A DNA stretch of 64,000 nt from Comamonas sp. BIGb0124 (GTDB taxonomy: Bacteria > Pseudomonadota > Gammaproteobacteria > Burkholderiales > Burkholderiaceae_C): positions 124,001-188,000 of the forward strand of contig NZ_RJVF01000015.1 in the NCBI RefSeq assembly GCF_003752175.1, given 5' to 3'. A model generated the notes under the pieces. The model searched no databases, was not told the DNA's origin, and worked only from the letters and a program-made list of their open reading frames with translations. A program made the position numbers and the translations under genes. Of the stretch, positions 47,381 through 56,618 are shown in pieces (within the stretch, counting starts at the first letter, position 1; each line of letters opens with the position of its first letter).

Positions 47381-48532
47381 ATGACTGCCACCCTCGCTCT
47401 CGCCCAAGACCTCATCGCCCGGCCCTCGGTCACGCCGCAGGACATGGGTTGCCAGGACATGCTGGCCCAGCGCCTGCAGGCTCTGGGATTCGTGTGCGAA
47501 ACGCTGGAAAGCGGCCCGGACGATTTCCGCGTCACCAACCTGTGGGCCCGGCTCGACGGCAGCCTGGGCGCCGAGGCACGCACCTTTGTCTTCGCCGGCC
47601 ATACCGACGTGGTGCCGACCGGTCCCGTCGAGCAGTGGGGCAGCCACCCGTTCAAGCCCACCGTGCGCGACGACCGGCTCTACGGCCGCGGTGCCAGCGA
47701 CATGAAGACCTCGATTGCCGCCTTCGTGGTGGCCGTGGAAGAACTGCTGGCCGGAGGCGTACGGCCGCGCCACAACATCGCACTGCTCATCACCAGCGAC
47801 GAGGAAGGCCCGGGACGCGACGGCACGGTCATCGTCTGCCAGGCGCTCAAGGCCCGTGGCGAACCGCTCGAATGGTGCGTGGTGGGCGAACCCACGGCCA
47901 CGCAGCGCACCGGCGACACGATCAAGAACGGCCGCCGCGGCACCATGAGCGGACGCCTCACCGTCAAGGGCGTGCAGGGCCACATCGCCTACCCCCACCT
48001 CGCGCGCAACCCCATCCACCTGCTGGCCCCCGCGCTGGCCGAACTGGTGGCCATCCGCTGGGACGAAGGCAACGATTTTTTCCCGCCGACCAGTTGGCAG
48101 GTCTCCAACATCCACGGCGGCACGGGTGCCACCAACGTGATTCCCGGCGAAGTCGTGGTCGACTTCAACTTCCGCTTCTGCACCGAATCCACGCCCGAAT
48201 CGCTGCAGCAGCGTGTGCACGAAACCCTGCACCGCCACCAGCTCGACTTCGACCTGCAGTGGACCCTGGGCGGCCTGCCCTTCCTCACGCCGCGTGGTGC
48301 GCTGGTCGACGCGCTCGAAAAGGCCATCGCCGACGAAACCGGCCTGGTCACCGAACTCTCGACCAGCGGCGGCACCAGCGACGGCCGATTCATCGCCCAG
48401 GTCTGCCCGCAGGTGGTCGAGTTCGGCCCGCCCAACGCCACCATCCACAAGATCGACGAACACATCGCGCTGGCCGACATCGAGCCGCTCAAGAACGTCT
48501 ACCGCCGGCTCGTCGGCGCGCTCACCCTGTAA
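47381..48532 (+). CDS. dapE: Succinyl-diaminopimelate desuccinylase
   Basis: A 383-residue M20-family zinc enzyme releasing LL-diaminopimelate and succinate. Metal and catalytic motifs are [23 protein letters not shown] and [26 protein letters not shown] is the DapE lid. ATG 47381 gives [19 protein letters not shown]. It follows dapD after a structured 223-bp spacer and is 19 bp before prmB. Confidence 0.96.
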   Translation: MTATLALAQDLIARPSVTPQDMGCQDMLAQRLQALGFVCETLESGPDDFRVTNLWARLDGSLGAEARTFVFAGHTDVVPTGPVEQWGSHPFKPTVRDDRLYGRGASDMKTSIAAFVVAVEELLAGGVRPRHNIALLITSDEEGPGRDGTVIVCQALKARGEPLEWCVVGEPTATQRTGDTIKNGRRGTMSGRLTVKGVQGHIAYPHLARNPIHLLAPALAELVAIRWDEGNDFFPPTSWQVSNIHGGTGATNVIPGEVVVDFNFRFCTESTPESLQQRVHETLHRHQLDFDLQWTLGGLPFLTPRGALVDALEKAIADETGLVTELSTSGGTSDGRFIAQVCPQVVEFGPPNATIHKIDEHIALADIEPLKNVYRRLVGALTL

Positions 48533-48551
48533 GCCCCTCTACCCCTGCCGC

Positions 48552-49508
48552 ATGAACACGCCCGCCCACCCCACGCCCAGCCCCACCACCCTGCGCCCGC
48601 TGATCGACAGCCAGGCCCGCCGCCTGCAGGCCGCCGGCGTGAGCTACGGCCACGGCACCCAGAGCGCCGAGGACGAGGCCGCCTGGCTGGTGCTGTGGCG
48701 TCTGGGCCTGCCCCTGGACTGCGACCTCGACGATCCGGCCCTGGGCGAGCGCACCGTCTCGGCCGACGAAATGGCCCGGGTCGAGGCCCTGGTGGACGAG
48801 CGCATCGCCAGCCGCAAGCCGGCCGCCTACCTCACCCGCGAGGCCTGGCTGCAAGGCATTTCGTTCTATGTCGACGAACGCGCCATCGTGCCGCGCAGCT
48901 TCATCGCCGAACTGATCGTGCAGGGCGACATCGATCCCTGGCTCGAGCGTGCCGTGGCAGAGAGCGGCCGCGCCGACCGTTTCGCCGTGCTCGATCTGTG
49001 CACGGGCAACGGAAGCCTGGCCGTGCTCTGCGCCATGGCCTGGCCCGACGCGCAGGTCACCGGTGCCGATCTCTCGACCGATGCGCTCGCCGTCGCCCGC
49101 ATCAACGTCGACCGCCACGCGCTGCAGGACCGCATCGCCCTGTTCGAATCGGACGGCCTGTCGGCGCCCGAGCTGCGCGCGCGCGGGCCGTTCGAGCTCA
49201 TCGTCTGCAATCCGCCCTACGTGAACGCGCAGAGCATGGCCGCCCTGCCCGCCGAGTACCTGGCCGAGCCCGAACTGGCCCTGGCCGGCGGCGACGACGG
49301 CATGGACTTCATCCGCCGGCTGCTGGCCGATGCCGCCGAATGGCTCACGCCCGAAGGCGCGCTGGTGCTCGAGATCGGCAACGAACACCCCCACTACGAA
49401 GCCGCGTTTCCGGGCCTGGAGACGCTCTGGCTCGACACCTCGGCCGGCGACGACCAGGTGCTGCTCATCACCCGCCATGCGCTGACGCAATGGCAAGCCC
49501 CGGCATGA
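48552..49508 (+). CDS. prmB: Ribosomal protein L3 glutamine N5-methyltransferase
   Basis: A 318-residue SAM-dependent methyltransferase. SAM motif I is VLDLCTGNGSLAV, and the catalytic NPPY is in IVCNPPYVNAQ. The preceding DERAIVPRSFIAEL and final LALAGGDDGMDFIRRLL distinguish PrmB from PrmC. It methylates a Gln side chain of L3. It is closely linked to dapE and followed 82 bp later by an ABC-F gene. Confidence 0.94.
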   Translation: MNTPAHPTPSPTTLRPLIDSQARRLQAAGVSYGHGTQSAEDEAAWLVLWRLGLPLDCDLDDPALGERTVSADEMARVEALVDERIASRKPAAYLTREAWLQGISFYVDERAIVPRSFIAELIVQGDIDPWLERAVAESGRADRFAVLDLCTGNGSLAVLCAMAWPDAQVTGADLSTDALAVARINVDRHALQDRIALFESDGLSAPELRARGPFELIVCNPPYVNAQSMAALPAEYLAEPELALAGGDDGMDFIRRLLADAAEWLTPEGALVLEIGNEHPHYEAAFPGLETLWLDTSAGDDQVLLITRHALTQWQAPA

Positions 49509-49590
49509 GCCTCCCTCCCGCGCGGCCCCGGCGCGCAGTTCCCCTTCTCAAACGTCTTTCCGCGCGGCCCGACCGGGCCGCGCATCCATC

Positions 49591-51669
49591 ATGATTTCCC
49601 TCAGAAACATCGTCCTGCGCCGCGGCACCAAGGTGCTGCTCGACCAGGCCAACCTCATCATCAATCCCGGTGAAAAAGCCGGTCTGGTCGGCCGCAACGG
49701 CGCGGGCAAATCGACCTTGTTCGCCTTGCTGGCCCGCAACCTGCACGAGGACGGCGGCGACTTCGACATCCCGCGCCAGTGGCGCATGGCGCAAGTCTCG
49801 CAGCACATGCCCGAGACCAGCGAAAGCGCCACCGACTTCGTGCTCGCCGGCGACACCCGCCTGACCGAACTCCACGCCGCACTCCGCAAGGCCGAGGCCG
49901 AGGACGACGGCATGGCCATCGCCCATGCCTACAGCGACCTCGCCGATGCCGGCGACCACGATGCCGTGCCGCGCGCCCAGGCGCTGATCCAGGGCCTGGG
50001 CTTCAAGCCGCACGAGCTCGGCCAGCCCGTCAACAGCTTCTCGGGCGGCTGGCGCATGCGCCTGCAGCTGGCACGTGCCCTGATGTGCCCCTCCGACCTG
50101 CTGCTGCTCGACGAGCCCACCAACCACTTGGATCTGGACGCACTCGTCTGGCTCGAAGCCTGGCTGCGCAAGTACCCCGGCACCATGATCGTCATCAGCC
50201 ATGACCGGGAATTCCTCGATGCGGTCACCGACGTCACCGTGCACATCGAGAACGCCAAGCTCACCCGCTACGGCGGCAACTACAGCGCTTTCGAAACCCT
50301 GCGTGCCCAGCAACTGGAACTGCAGCAGGCCTCGTTCAGCAAGCAGCAGGACAAGATCGCCCACCTGCAGAAATTCATTGCCCGCTTCAAGGCCAAGGCC
50401 AGCAAGGCCAAACAGGCGCAGAGCCGGGTCAAGGCGCTCGAGCGCATGGAAAAGATCGGCCCCGTGCTGGCCGAAGCCGAGTTCACCTTCAGCTTCAAGG
50501 AACCCGCCAACCTGCCCAACCCGATGCTGTCGATCAGCGAGGCGGACTTCGGTTACCCCGCCTCGGAAGAGAACGGTGGCCAGCCCCGCACCATCCTGCA
50601 GAACGTCAGCAAGTCGGTGCTGGCGGGCCAGCGCGTGGGCATTTTGGGCGCCAACGGCCAGGGCAAGTCGACCTTCGTGAAGACCGTGGCGCGCGACCTC
50701 GCGGCCCTGGGCGGCACCATCACCGAGGGCAAGGGCCTGGCCATCGGCTACTTCGCGCAGCAGGAACTCGACGTGCTGCATGTCGACGAGTCGCCGCTGG
50801 CCCACATGGTGCGCCTGGCGCGCGAGCTGGGCCCGCAGGCGCAGCAGCCGTCGCGCGAGCAGGATCTGCGCAATTTCCTCGGCACCTTCAACTTCAGCGG
50901 CGACATGGTGATGCAAGCCGTCGGCACCATGAGCGGCGGCGAAAAGGCCCGCCTCGTGCTGTGCATGATCGTCTGGCAACGCCCCAACCTGCTGCTGCTC
51001 GACGAGCCCACCAACCATCTGGATCTCGCCACACGCGAAGCCCTGGCCATGGCGCTCAACGAGTTCGAGGGCACCGTGATGCTGGTCAGCCACGACCGGG
51101 CCCTGCTGCGTTCGGTGTGCGACGAGTTCTGGATGGTGGGACGGGGTCAGGTCCAGCCCTTCGACGGCGATCTCGACGACTACCAGCGCTACCTGCTCGA
51201 GGAATCCCGCCGGCTGCGCGACGAGGCGCGCCAGGCCCTGGCCGCATCGACAGCCCTGTCGGCAGCGGCACCCGCCGCGGCCCCCGCGGCGGCCAGCCCG
51301 GCCGCTGCGCCGGCCGCACCGGTGGCCCCGGCGGCCGGCCCGGCCGAGAGCCCCCAACCCGCCGCGGCCGCCGCCTCTTCGGCCACCGGCGATGTCAGCC
51401 AGCGCGACCAGCGCAAACAGGACGCCCAGCGCCGGCAGGAACTCGCCGCGCAACTGCGCCCGCTCAAACGCGAACTCGAGCAGAACGAAAAACGCACGGC
51501 CACGCTCGAAAGCGAGCGCACCGACCTCGAGGCCAGGCTCGCAAACCCCATACCGGCGTCGGAACTCGCCGACGCGGGCCGTAGGCTCAAGGCCATAAAT
51601 GACGAAATCGCGACTTTAGAGGAACGTTGGCTGCTGTTGCAAGAGGAAATCGAGCAGGCCAGCGTTTAA
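49591..51669 (+). CDS. ABC-F ATPase (YheS-like)
   Basis: A 692-residue cytoplasmic protein with two ABC domains and no membrane part; ABC-F proteins act on the ribosome. Walker A motifs are GRNGAGKS (34-41) and GANGQGKS (about 353-360), signatures NSFSGGWRMR and GTMSGGEKAR, Walker B motifs LLLLDEPTNHLD twice. The P-site tRNA interaction motif region lies between the domains (KFIARFKAKASKAKQAQSR). A long Ala/Pro linker (about 550-600) leads to a charged C-terminal coiled coil. YheS is the closest named group. Confidence 0.92.
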   Translation: MISLRNIVLRRGTKVLLDQANLIINPGEKAGLVGRNGAGKSTLFALLARNLHEDGGDFDIPRQWRMAQVSQHMPETSESATDFVLAGDTRLTELHAALRKAEAEDDGMAIAHAYSDLADAGDHDAVPRAQALIQGLGFKPHELGQPVNSFSGGWRMRLQLARALMCPSDLLLLDEPTNHLDLDALVWLEAWLRKYPGTMIVISHDREFLDAVTDVTVHIENAKLTRYGGNYSAFETLRAQQLELQQASFSKQQDKIAHLQKFIARFKAKASKAKQAQSRVKALERMEKIGPVLAEAEFTFSFKEPANLPNPMLSISEADFGYPASEENGGQPRTILQNVSKSVLAGQRVGILGANGQGKSTFVKTVARDLAALGGTITEGKGLAIGYFAQQELDVLHVDESPLAHMVRLARELGPQAQQPSREQDLRNFLGTFNFSGDMVMQAVGTMSGGEKARLVLCMIVWQRPNLLLLDEPTNHLDLATREALAMALNEFEGTVMLVSHDRALLRSVCDEFWMVGRGQVQPFDGDLDDYQRYLLEESRRLRDEARQALAASTALSAAAPAAAPAAASPAAAPAAPVAPAAGPAESPQPAAAAASSATGDVSQRDQRKQDAQRRQELAAQLRPLKRELEQNEKRTATLESERTDLEARLANPIPASELADAGRRLKAINDEIATLEERWLLLQEEIEQASV

Positions 51670-51725
51670 GCTGGCGGGGCCCCGCTGCTCGTGGGGCGTT
51701 CCCTACCCTACACAAGGAAGCAGTC

Positions 51726-51977
51726 ATGGGCATTCTCGCCACCATCATCGTGGGCCTGATCGTCGGTCTGATCGCGCGCGCCATCAAGCCGGGCGACGAC
51801 AAGCTGGGCCTCATCTGGACCATCATTCTGGGCATACTGGGCTCGCTGCTGGCCGGCTGGTTCGGCCAGCAAATGGGCTGGTACCTGCCTGGCGAGCCCG
51901 CCGGGTGGATCGCCTCCGTCATCGGCGCCATCGTGCTGCTGGTGATCTACGGCATGGTCCGCGGCCGGCGGGGCTGA
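51726..51977 (+). CDS. GlsB/YeaQ/YmgE family small membrane protein
   Basis: An 83-residue protein with three hydrophobic helices and the glycine-patterned family motif GLIVGLIARAIKPGDD near the start, followed by GSLLAGWFGQ. Members are stress-associated inner-membrane proteins of unknown mechanism. AAGGA precedes the ATG. It lies 56 bp after the ABC-F gene. Confidence 0.9.
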   Translation: MGILATIIVGLIVGLIARAIKPGDDKLGLIWTIILGILGSLLAGWFGQQMGWYLPGEPAGWIASVIGAIVLLVIYGMVRGRRG

Positions 51978-52067
51978 CGCCCTCCGCCCGCACACGGCTC
52001 GGGCTGGCCGTCCGGGCCGTCCGAACCGACCCGGGATATCCTGCCGCGCGTGCAGCAGCCATTCCCG

Positions 52068-52103
52068 AAAAAAGGGCGGAGCGCCTCAAGCGCTCCGCCC
52101 TTT
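52068..52103. terminator. Bidirectional terminator
   Basis: GGGCGGAGCG-N7-CGCTCCGCCC, flanked by AAAAAA on the left and TTT on the right, between two converging genes. The minus direction (decarboxylase) gets the better T-run. Confidence 0.9.
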
Positions 52104-52139
52104 CTGTTGTCCGGCGGGCGCCCCGCCGGGGCGCCGCTC

Positions 52140-54488
52140 TCAGACCTTGCGTCCGAAAGGTCCGTCGTTGCCCACCTGCACCAGGTTGTGCTCGGTGGCA
52201 CGCTCGGTCGTCGAAGGCTGGCCCACGGCCACGCAATCGGCGTAGTAACGCACATGGCCGGTTTCGTCCTCGAGCTCGACCAGGCCGTGGATGTCGGTTT
52301 CGAAACCCGGGCACTGCTGGTTGAACTCGCGCGAGAACTTCAGGTAATCGACGATCGTCTTGTTGAACACCTCGCCGGGGATCAGCAGCGGAATGCCGGG
52401 AGGATACGGCGTGATCAGGCTGGTGGTGATGCGGCCCTCGAGCTCGTCGATCTCGACGCGCTCGGTCTTGCGGTGGGCGATGTAGGCATAGGCATCGCTG
52501 GGCTTCATCGCCGGTTCGAGATCGCTCAGGTACATCTCCGTGGTCAGCCGCGCGATGTCGTACTTCGCGTACATCTGGTGCACGTGCTGGCACAGGTCAC
52601 GCAGGCCCATGCGCTCGTAGCGCTTGTGCTTCTGGCAGAACTCGGGAAGGATGCGCCACATCGGCTGGTTCTTCTCGTAATCGTCCTTGAACTGCTGCAG
52701 CGCCGTCAGCAGCGAGTTCCAGCGGCCCTTGGTGATGCCGATGGTGAACATGATGAAGAAGCTGTAGAGGCCGGTCTTCTCCACGATCACGCCGTGCTCG
52801 GCCAGGAACTTGGTCACGATCGAAGCCGGGATGCCCGTCTCCGCGAACTTGCCGTCCATGGCCAGGCCGGGCGTGACGATGGTCGACTTGATCGGGTCGA
52901 GCATGTTGAAGCCGTCGGCCAGTTGACCGAAGCCATGCCACTTGGCATCCGCCTCGTTGTCCTTGATGATCCAGTCGTCGGCGCGGCCGATGCCTTCGTC
53001 GACCAGGTTGTCCGGGCCCCAGACCTTGAACCACCAGTCCTGATCGCCGAACTCCTCTTCCACCTTGCGCATGGCACGGCGGAAATCCAGCGCTTCGAGA
53101 ATGCTCTCCTCGACCAGCGCGGTGCCGCCGGGCGGCTCCATCATGGCCGCAGCCACGTCGCAGCTGGCGATGATCGCGTACTGCGGGCTGGTGCTGGTGT
53201 GCATCAGGTAGGCCTCGTTGAAGAGGTGGCGGTCGAGCTTGCGGTGCTGCGAATCCTGCACCAGCACGTGGCTGGCCTGGCTGATGCCGGCCAGCAGCTT
53301 GTGCGTCGACTGGGTGGCGAAGACCAGCGATTCCTTGGGTCTCGCGCGCTTCTTGCCCATCGAGTGATAGGGACCGTAGAAAGGGTGGAACGCCGCATGC
53401 GGCAGCCAGGCTTCGTCGAAATGCAGCGTGTCGACATAACCGTCGAGCTCGGCCTTGATGGTCTCGGTGTTGTAGACCACGCCGTCGTAGGTCGACTGCG
53501 TGAGCGTCAGGATGCGCGGCTTGACCGTGTCCGCATCGACCCCCGCCAGCAGCGGGTTGGCTCGGATCTTGGCCTTGATCGCCTCGACGTCGAACTCCGA
53601 ACGCGGGATCGGGCCGATGATGCCGAAATGATTGCGCGTCGGCTTCAGGAACACCGGAATCGCGCCCGTCATGATGATGGCGTGCAGATTCGACTTGTGG
53701 CAGTTGCGGTCGACCACCACCACGTCGCCCGGCGCCACGGTGTGATGCCAGACCATCTTGTTCGAGGTGCTGGTGCCGTTGGTCACGAAAAAGCAGTGAT
53801 CGGCATTGAAGATGCGTGCGGCATTGCGCTCGCTCTCGGCCACCGGGCCGGTGTGGTCGAGCAACTGGCCCAGTTCCTCGACGGCGTTGCAGACGTCGGC
53901 CCGCAGCATGTTCTCGCCGAAGAACTGGTGGAACATCTGGCCCACGGGGCTCTTGAGGAAAGCCACGCCGCCCGAGTGCCCGGGGCAATGCCACGAGTAC
54001 GAACCGTCTTCCGCGTAATCGAGCAGGGCCTTGAAGAACGGCGGCTGCACGGTTTCGAGATAACCCTTGGCCTCGCGGATGATGTGACGCGCCACGAACT
54101 CGGGCGTGTCCTCGAACATGTGGATGAAGCCGTGCAGCTCGCGCAGGATGTCGTTGGGAATGTGGCGCGAGGTCTTGGTCTCGCCGTACACGTAGATCGG
54201 CACATCCAGATTCTTGCGGCGCACTTCGTTGATGAAGGTGCGCAGGTTGAGCACGGCGGGCGCGAGCTCGTCGCCCTGGGTGAACTCCTCGTCGTCGATC
54301 GACAGGATGAAGGCGCTGGCACGGCTCTGCTGCTGCGCGAACTGCGACAGGTCACCGTAGCTGGTGGCGCCCAGCACCTCGAATCCTTCGGCCTCGATCG
54401 CCTGGGCCAGCGCGCGGATGCCCAGCCCGGAGGTGTTCTCCGAGCGGAAATCTTCGTCGATGATGACGATGGGGAAACGGAATTTCAT
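52140..54488 (-). CDS. Arginine/lysine/ornithine decarboxylase, AdiA/LdcI fold type III
   Basis: A 782-residue PLP decarboxylase with an N-terminal wing domain (about 1-130), the PLP domain with Lys397 (FATQSTHKLLAG), DRNCHKSNLHA and LHFDEAWLPHA, and a C-terminal domain. It aligns best with AdiA (arginine to agmatine) in the parts remembered, but lysine or ornithine cannot be excluded from sequence. ATG 54486-54488 gives MKFRFPIVIIDEDF. An in-frame upstream extension of 53 codons crosses a terminator-like hairpin and is unlikely to be translated. The opposite strand is largely open (artefact). Confidence 0.92.
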   Translation of the reverse strand: MKFRFPIVIIDEDFRSENTSGLGIRALAQAIEAEGFEVLGATSYGDLSQFAQQQSRASAFILSIDDEEFTQGDELAPAVLNLRTFINEVRRKNLDVPIYVYGETKTSRHIPNDILRELHGFIHMFEDTPEFVARHIIREAKGYLETVQPPFFKALLDYAEDGSYSWHCPGHSGGVAFLKSPVGQMFHQFFGENMLRADVCNAVEELGQLLDHTGPVAESERNAARIFNADHCFFVTNGTSTSNKMVWHHTVAPGDVVVVDRNCHKSNLHAIIMTGAIPVFLKPTRNHFGIIGPIPRSEFDVEAIKAKIRANPLLAGVDADTVKPRILTLTQSTYDGVVYNTETIKAELDGYVDTLHFDEAWLPHAAFHPFYGPYHSMGKKRARPKESLVFATQSTHKLLAGISQASHVLVQDSQHRKLDRHLFNEAYLMHTSTSPQYAIIASCDVAAAMMEPPGGTALVEESILEALDFRRAMRKVEEEFGDQDWWFKVWGPDNLVDEGIGRADDWIIKDNEADAKWHGFGQLADGFNMLDPIKSTIVTPGLAMDGKFAETGIPASIVTKFLAEHGVIVEKTGLYSFFIMFTIGITKGRWNSLLTALQQFKDDYEKNQPMWRILPEFCQKHKRYERMGLRDLCQHVHQMYAKYDIARLTTEMYLSDLEPAMKPSDAYAYIAHRKTERVEIDELEGRITTSLITPYPPGIPLLIPGEVFNKTIVDYLKFSREFNQQCPGFETDIHGLVELEDETGHVRYYADCVAVGQPSTTERATEHNLVQVGNDGPFGRKV

Positions 54489-54534
54489 GCGCGACTCCAA
54501 GACTCTGCGGACGTTCAAAACCCCGCAGTGTAAG

Positions 54535-54560
54535 AAAAAACCCAGGGTTGGCCAGCCAAC
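54535..54560 (-). terminator. Terminator-like stem in the decarboxylase leader
   Basis: On the minus strand, GTTGGC-TG-GCCAAC (54547-54560) is followed by CCTGGG and then TTTTTT (54535-54540), 47 bp before the decarboxylase start. It could attenuate the gene; alternatively the palindrome is an operator for the divergent promoters. Confidence 0.4.
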
Positions 54561-54662
54561 AAGGCTATCGTCCTTGCTCAGACTGCACAATGTGGTGCTC
54601 AGCCTACAGTGACAAAGTTTCCAATCGTAAGCATTGCATCCCGACACAAGGAGGACACAACC

Positions 54663-55094
54663 ATGTTTGACCTAGCCGATTCGACCATCTGGTGGGTACT
54701 GGCCGGACTCGCCGTGGCCTGCGAGCTGTTCGTCGGCATGTTCTACCTGCTCATGCTGGCCGTGGGCCTGGCGGCAGGCGCGTTGGCCGCGCATCTCGGG
54801 CTCGATTTCGTCGGCCAGTTGCTGGCCGCCGCCGTGATCGGCTCGGGCACCGTCACCCTCTGCTACCTCGTCCGCCGCAAGCTCGCGCTCACGCGCCAGC
54901 AGGCCAACCGCAACGTCAACCTCGATATCGGCGAACGGGTGCAGGTCGAGAGCTGGAACACCGACGGCACCGCCAGCGTCCGTTACCGCGGCGCGCAATG
55001 GACCGCCGTTCCCGCGCCGGGCACCCTGCAGGCCCTGGGCACGCACCGGGTCAAGGACCTGGACGGCAACACGCTCGTCATCGAAAAAGCCTGA
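54663..55094 (+). CDS. NfeD-like membrane protein
   Basis: A 143-residue protein with two or three hydrophobic segments (about 9-75) and a C-terminal OB-fold (about 85-143, e.g. GERVQVESWNTDGTASVRYRGAQW). NfeD proteins pair with SPFH/stomatin proteins in membrane-quality or microdomain functions; the SPFH gene follows. A near-perfect AAGGAGG ribosome-binding site precedes the ATG. Confidence 0.9.
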   Translation: MFDLADSTIWWVLAGLAVACELFVGMFYLLMLAVGLAAGALAAHLGLDFVGQLLAAAVIGSGTVTLCYLVRRKLALTRQQANRNVNLDIGERVQVESWNTDGTASVRYRGAQWTAVPAPGTLQALGTHRVKDLDGNTLVIEKA

Positions 55095-55248
55095 ACGAGG
55101 CCGGCGGCTCCTACCGCTCCGCCGGCGCCCCGCCAAGCCCGCGACCGCGCAATGCGAGAATGGGCCGGAGCACAGACTCTTTCCCCGGGCCCATGCAGCC
55201 CGGACTTCCGGTCGTCCCGACCCACCGCACATCATCCGAGGAGTATTC

Positions 55249-56172
55249 ATGCCCGAGATCGCGATCGTCGTCTTTGTCATCTTCATCATCTTTGTGGCCC
55301 GCGCCATCAAGATCGTGCCGCAGCAGAATGCATGGGTGGTCGAGCGCCTGGGCAAGTTCCACGCCACGCTCAGCCCGGGCCTGAACGTGCTGATCCCCTT
55401 CGTCGACCGTGTCGCCTACAAACACAGCCTCAAGGAAATCCCGCTCGACGTGCCCAGCCAGATCTGCATCACGCGCGACAACACCCAGTTGCAGGTCGAC
55501 GGCATCCTGTATTTCCAGGTGACCGACCCCATGCGGGCCAGCTACGGCTCCTCCAACTACGTGATGGCCGTCACGCAGCTGGCCCAGACCTCGCTGCGCA
55601 GCGTGATCGGCAAGCTCGAACTCGACAAGACCTTCGAGGAACGCGACATCATCAATGCCCAGGTCGTGGCCGCCATCGACGAAGCGGCCTTGAACTGGGG
55701 CGTCAAGGTTCTGCGGTATGAAATCAAGGACCTGACCCCGCCCAAGGAAATCCTGCACGCCATGCAGCGCCAGATCACGGCCGAGCGCGAGAAGCGTGCC
55801 CTGATCGCGGCATCCGAAGGCCGCCGCCAGGAACAGATCAACATCGCCACCGGTGAACGCGAGGCCTTCATCGCCCGCTCCGAAGGCGAAAAACAGGCCG
55901 CCATCAACAACGCCCAGGGCGAAGCCGCATCCATCACCGCCGTGGCCGAAGCCACCGCGCTGGCCATCGAACGCGTGGCATCCGCCATCCAGAACCCCGG
56001 TGGCCAGGAAGCCGTGCAGCTCAAGGTGGCCGAGAAGGCCGTGGAGGCCTACTCCAAGGTCGCCGCAGACTCCAACAGCACCCTCATCGTGCCCAGCAAC
56101 ATGACCGAAGTCTCGGCCCTGATCGGCTCGGCCATGCGCATGGTGCAGGCCGGCGGCAAGGGCGTCATCTGA
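55249..56172 (+). CDS. SPFH/stomatin-like protein (QmcA family)
   Basis: A 307-residue membrane-anchored oligomeric scaffold: N-terminal helix (3-20), PHB/SPFH domain (about 20-180, IVPQQNAWVVERLGKF, VDGILYFQVTDP), then an Ala/Glu-rich coiled coil. It is the usual partner of the preceding NfeD-type gene, 154 bp upstream, and probably co-transcribed. The role in membrane quality control is family knowledge. Confidence 0.93.
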   Translation: MPEIAIVVFVIFIIFVARAIKIVPQQNAWVVERLGKFHATLSPGLNVLIPFVDRVAYKHSLKEIPLDVPSQICITRDNTQLQVDGILYFQVTDPMRASYGSSNYVMAVTQLAQTSLRSVIGKLELDKTFEERDIINAQVVAAIDEAALNWGVKVLRYEIKDLTPPKEILHAMQRQITAEREKRALIAASEGRRQEQINIATGEREAFIARSEGEKQAAINNAQGEAASITAVAEATALAIERVASAIQNPGGQEAVQLKVAEKAVEAYSKVAADSNSTLIVPSNMTEVSALIGSAMRMVQAGGKGVI

Positions 56173-56324
56173 GACCGGGCCGCCCAAAAAACAGGCACCC
56201 CCAAGCCAGACCCTTAGAAATCAATCACTTGCATTCGCCCCGCACCACTCATACGCGGTTATCCACAGTGTTGTTCAACACAACCGTGCATAACACGCCT
56301 GTCACACAGCCGTGGCAGGCCCCG

Positions 56325-56349
56325 ACCGCGTGCGGCCCTGCGGTTTTTT
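56325..56349 (+). terminator. Probable terminator after the SPFH gene
   Basis: ACCGC (56325-56329) can pair with GCGGT (56340-56344), directly followed by TTTTTT, about 150 bp after the SPFH stop and just before the tRNA promoter. The stem is short, so confidence is moderate. Confidence 0.5.
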
Positions 56350-56370
56350 CATGTGCATCGCCGATTTGAG

Positions 56371-56398
56371 TGGAGACGTCCTTCGGCAATGCTACAAT
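56371..56398 (+). promoter_or_regulatory. Promoter of tRNA-Ser
   Basis: -10 TACAAT (56393-56398) lies 12 bp before the tRNA; a -35-like TGGAGA (56371-56376) stands 16 bp further upstream. The -10 is good and the -35 partial. Confidence 0.55.
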
Positions 56399-56410
56399 GC
56401 AAGGCTACGC

Positions 56411-56502
<92 letters not shown>

Positions 56503-56534
56503 TGACAGTCCATGCAATCCGCCGGGATCGCATT

Positions 56535-56572
56535 AAAACCCGCCAAACGTGCTTCACGTTGGCGGGTTTTTC
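56535..56572. terminator. Bidirectional terminator after tRNA-Ser
   Basis: AACCCGCCAAACGTG pairs with CACGTTGGCGGGTT (one bulged base) around a CTT loop, with TTTTTC on the right and AAAA on the left. It ends the tRNA transcript and also that of the converging YncE-like gene. Confidence 0.9.
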
Positions 56573-56618
56573 TTTGGCCGAATCCAGACGGGCCGGTGTC
56601 GTGCGCGACCCGTTCGCG

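Noticed and set aside
52050-54533. A long plus-strand open frame opposite the decarboxylase gene
   Set aside because: Same antisense artefact; the minus strand carries conserved PLP-decarboxylase motifs and the frame has no recognisable domain.
56259-56267. Perfect DnaA box TTATCCACA downstream of the SPFH gene
   Set aside because: It is a single box without a cluster, AT-rich unwinding element or dnaA/dnaN neighbours, so an origin is not supported.
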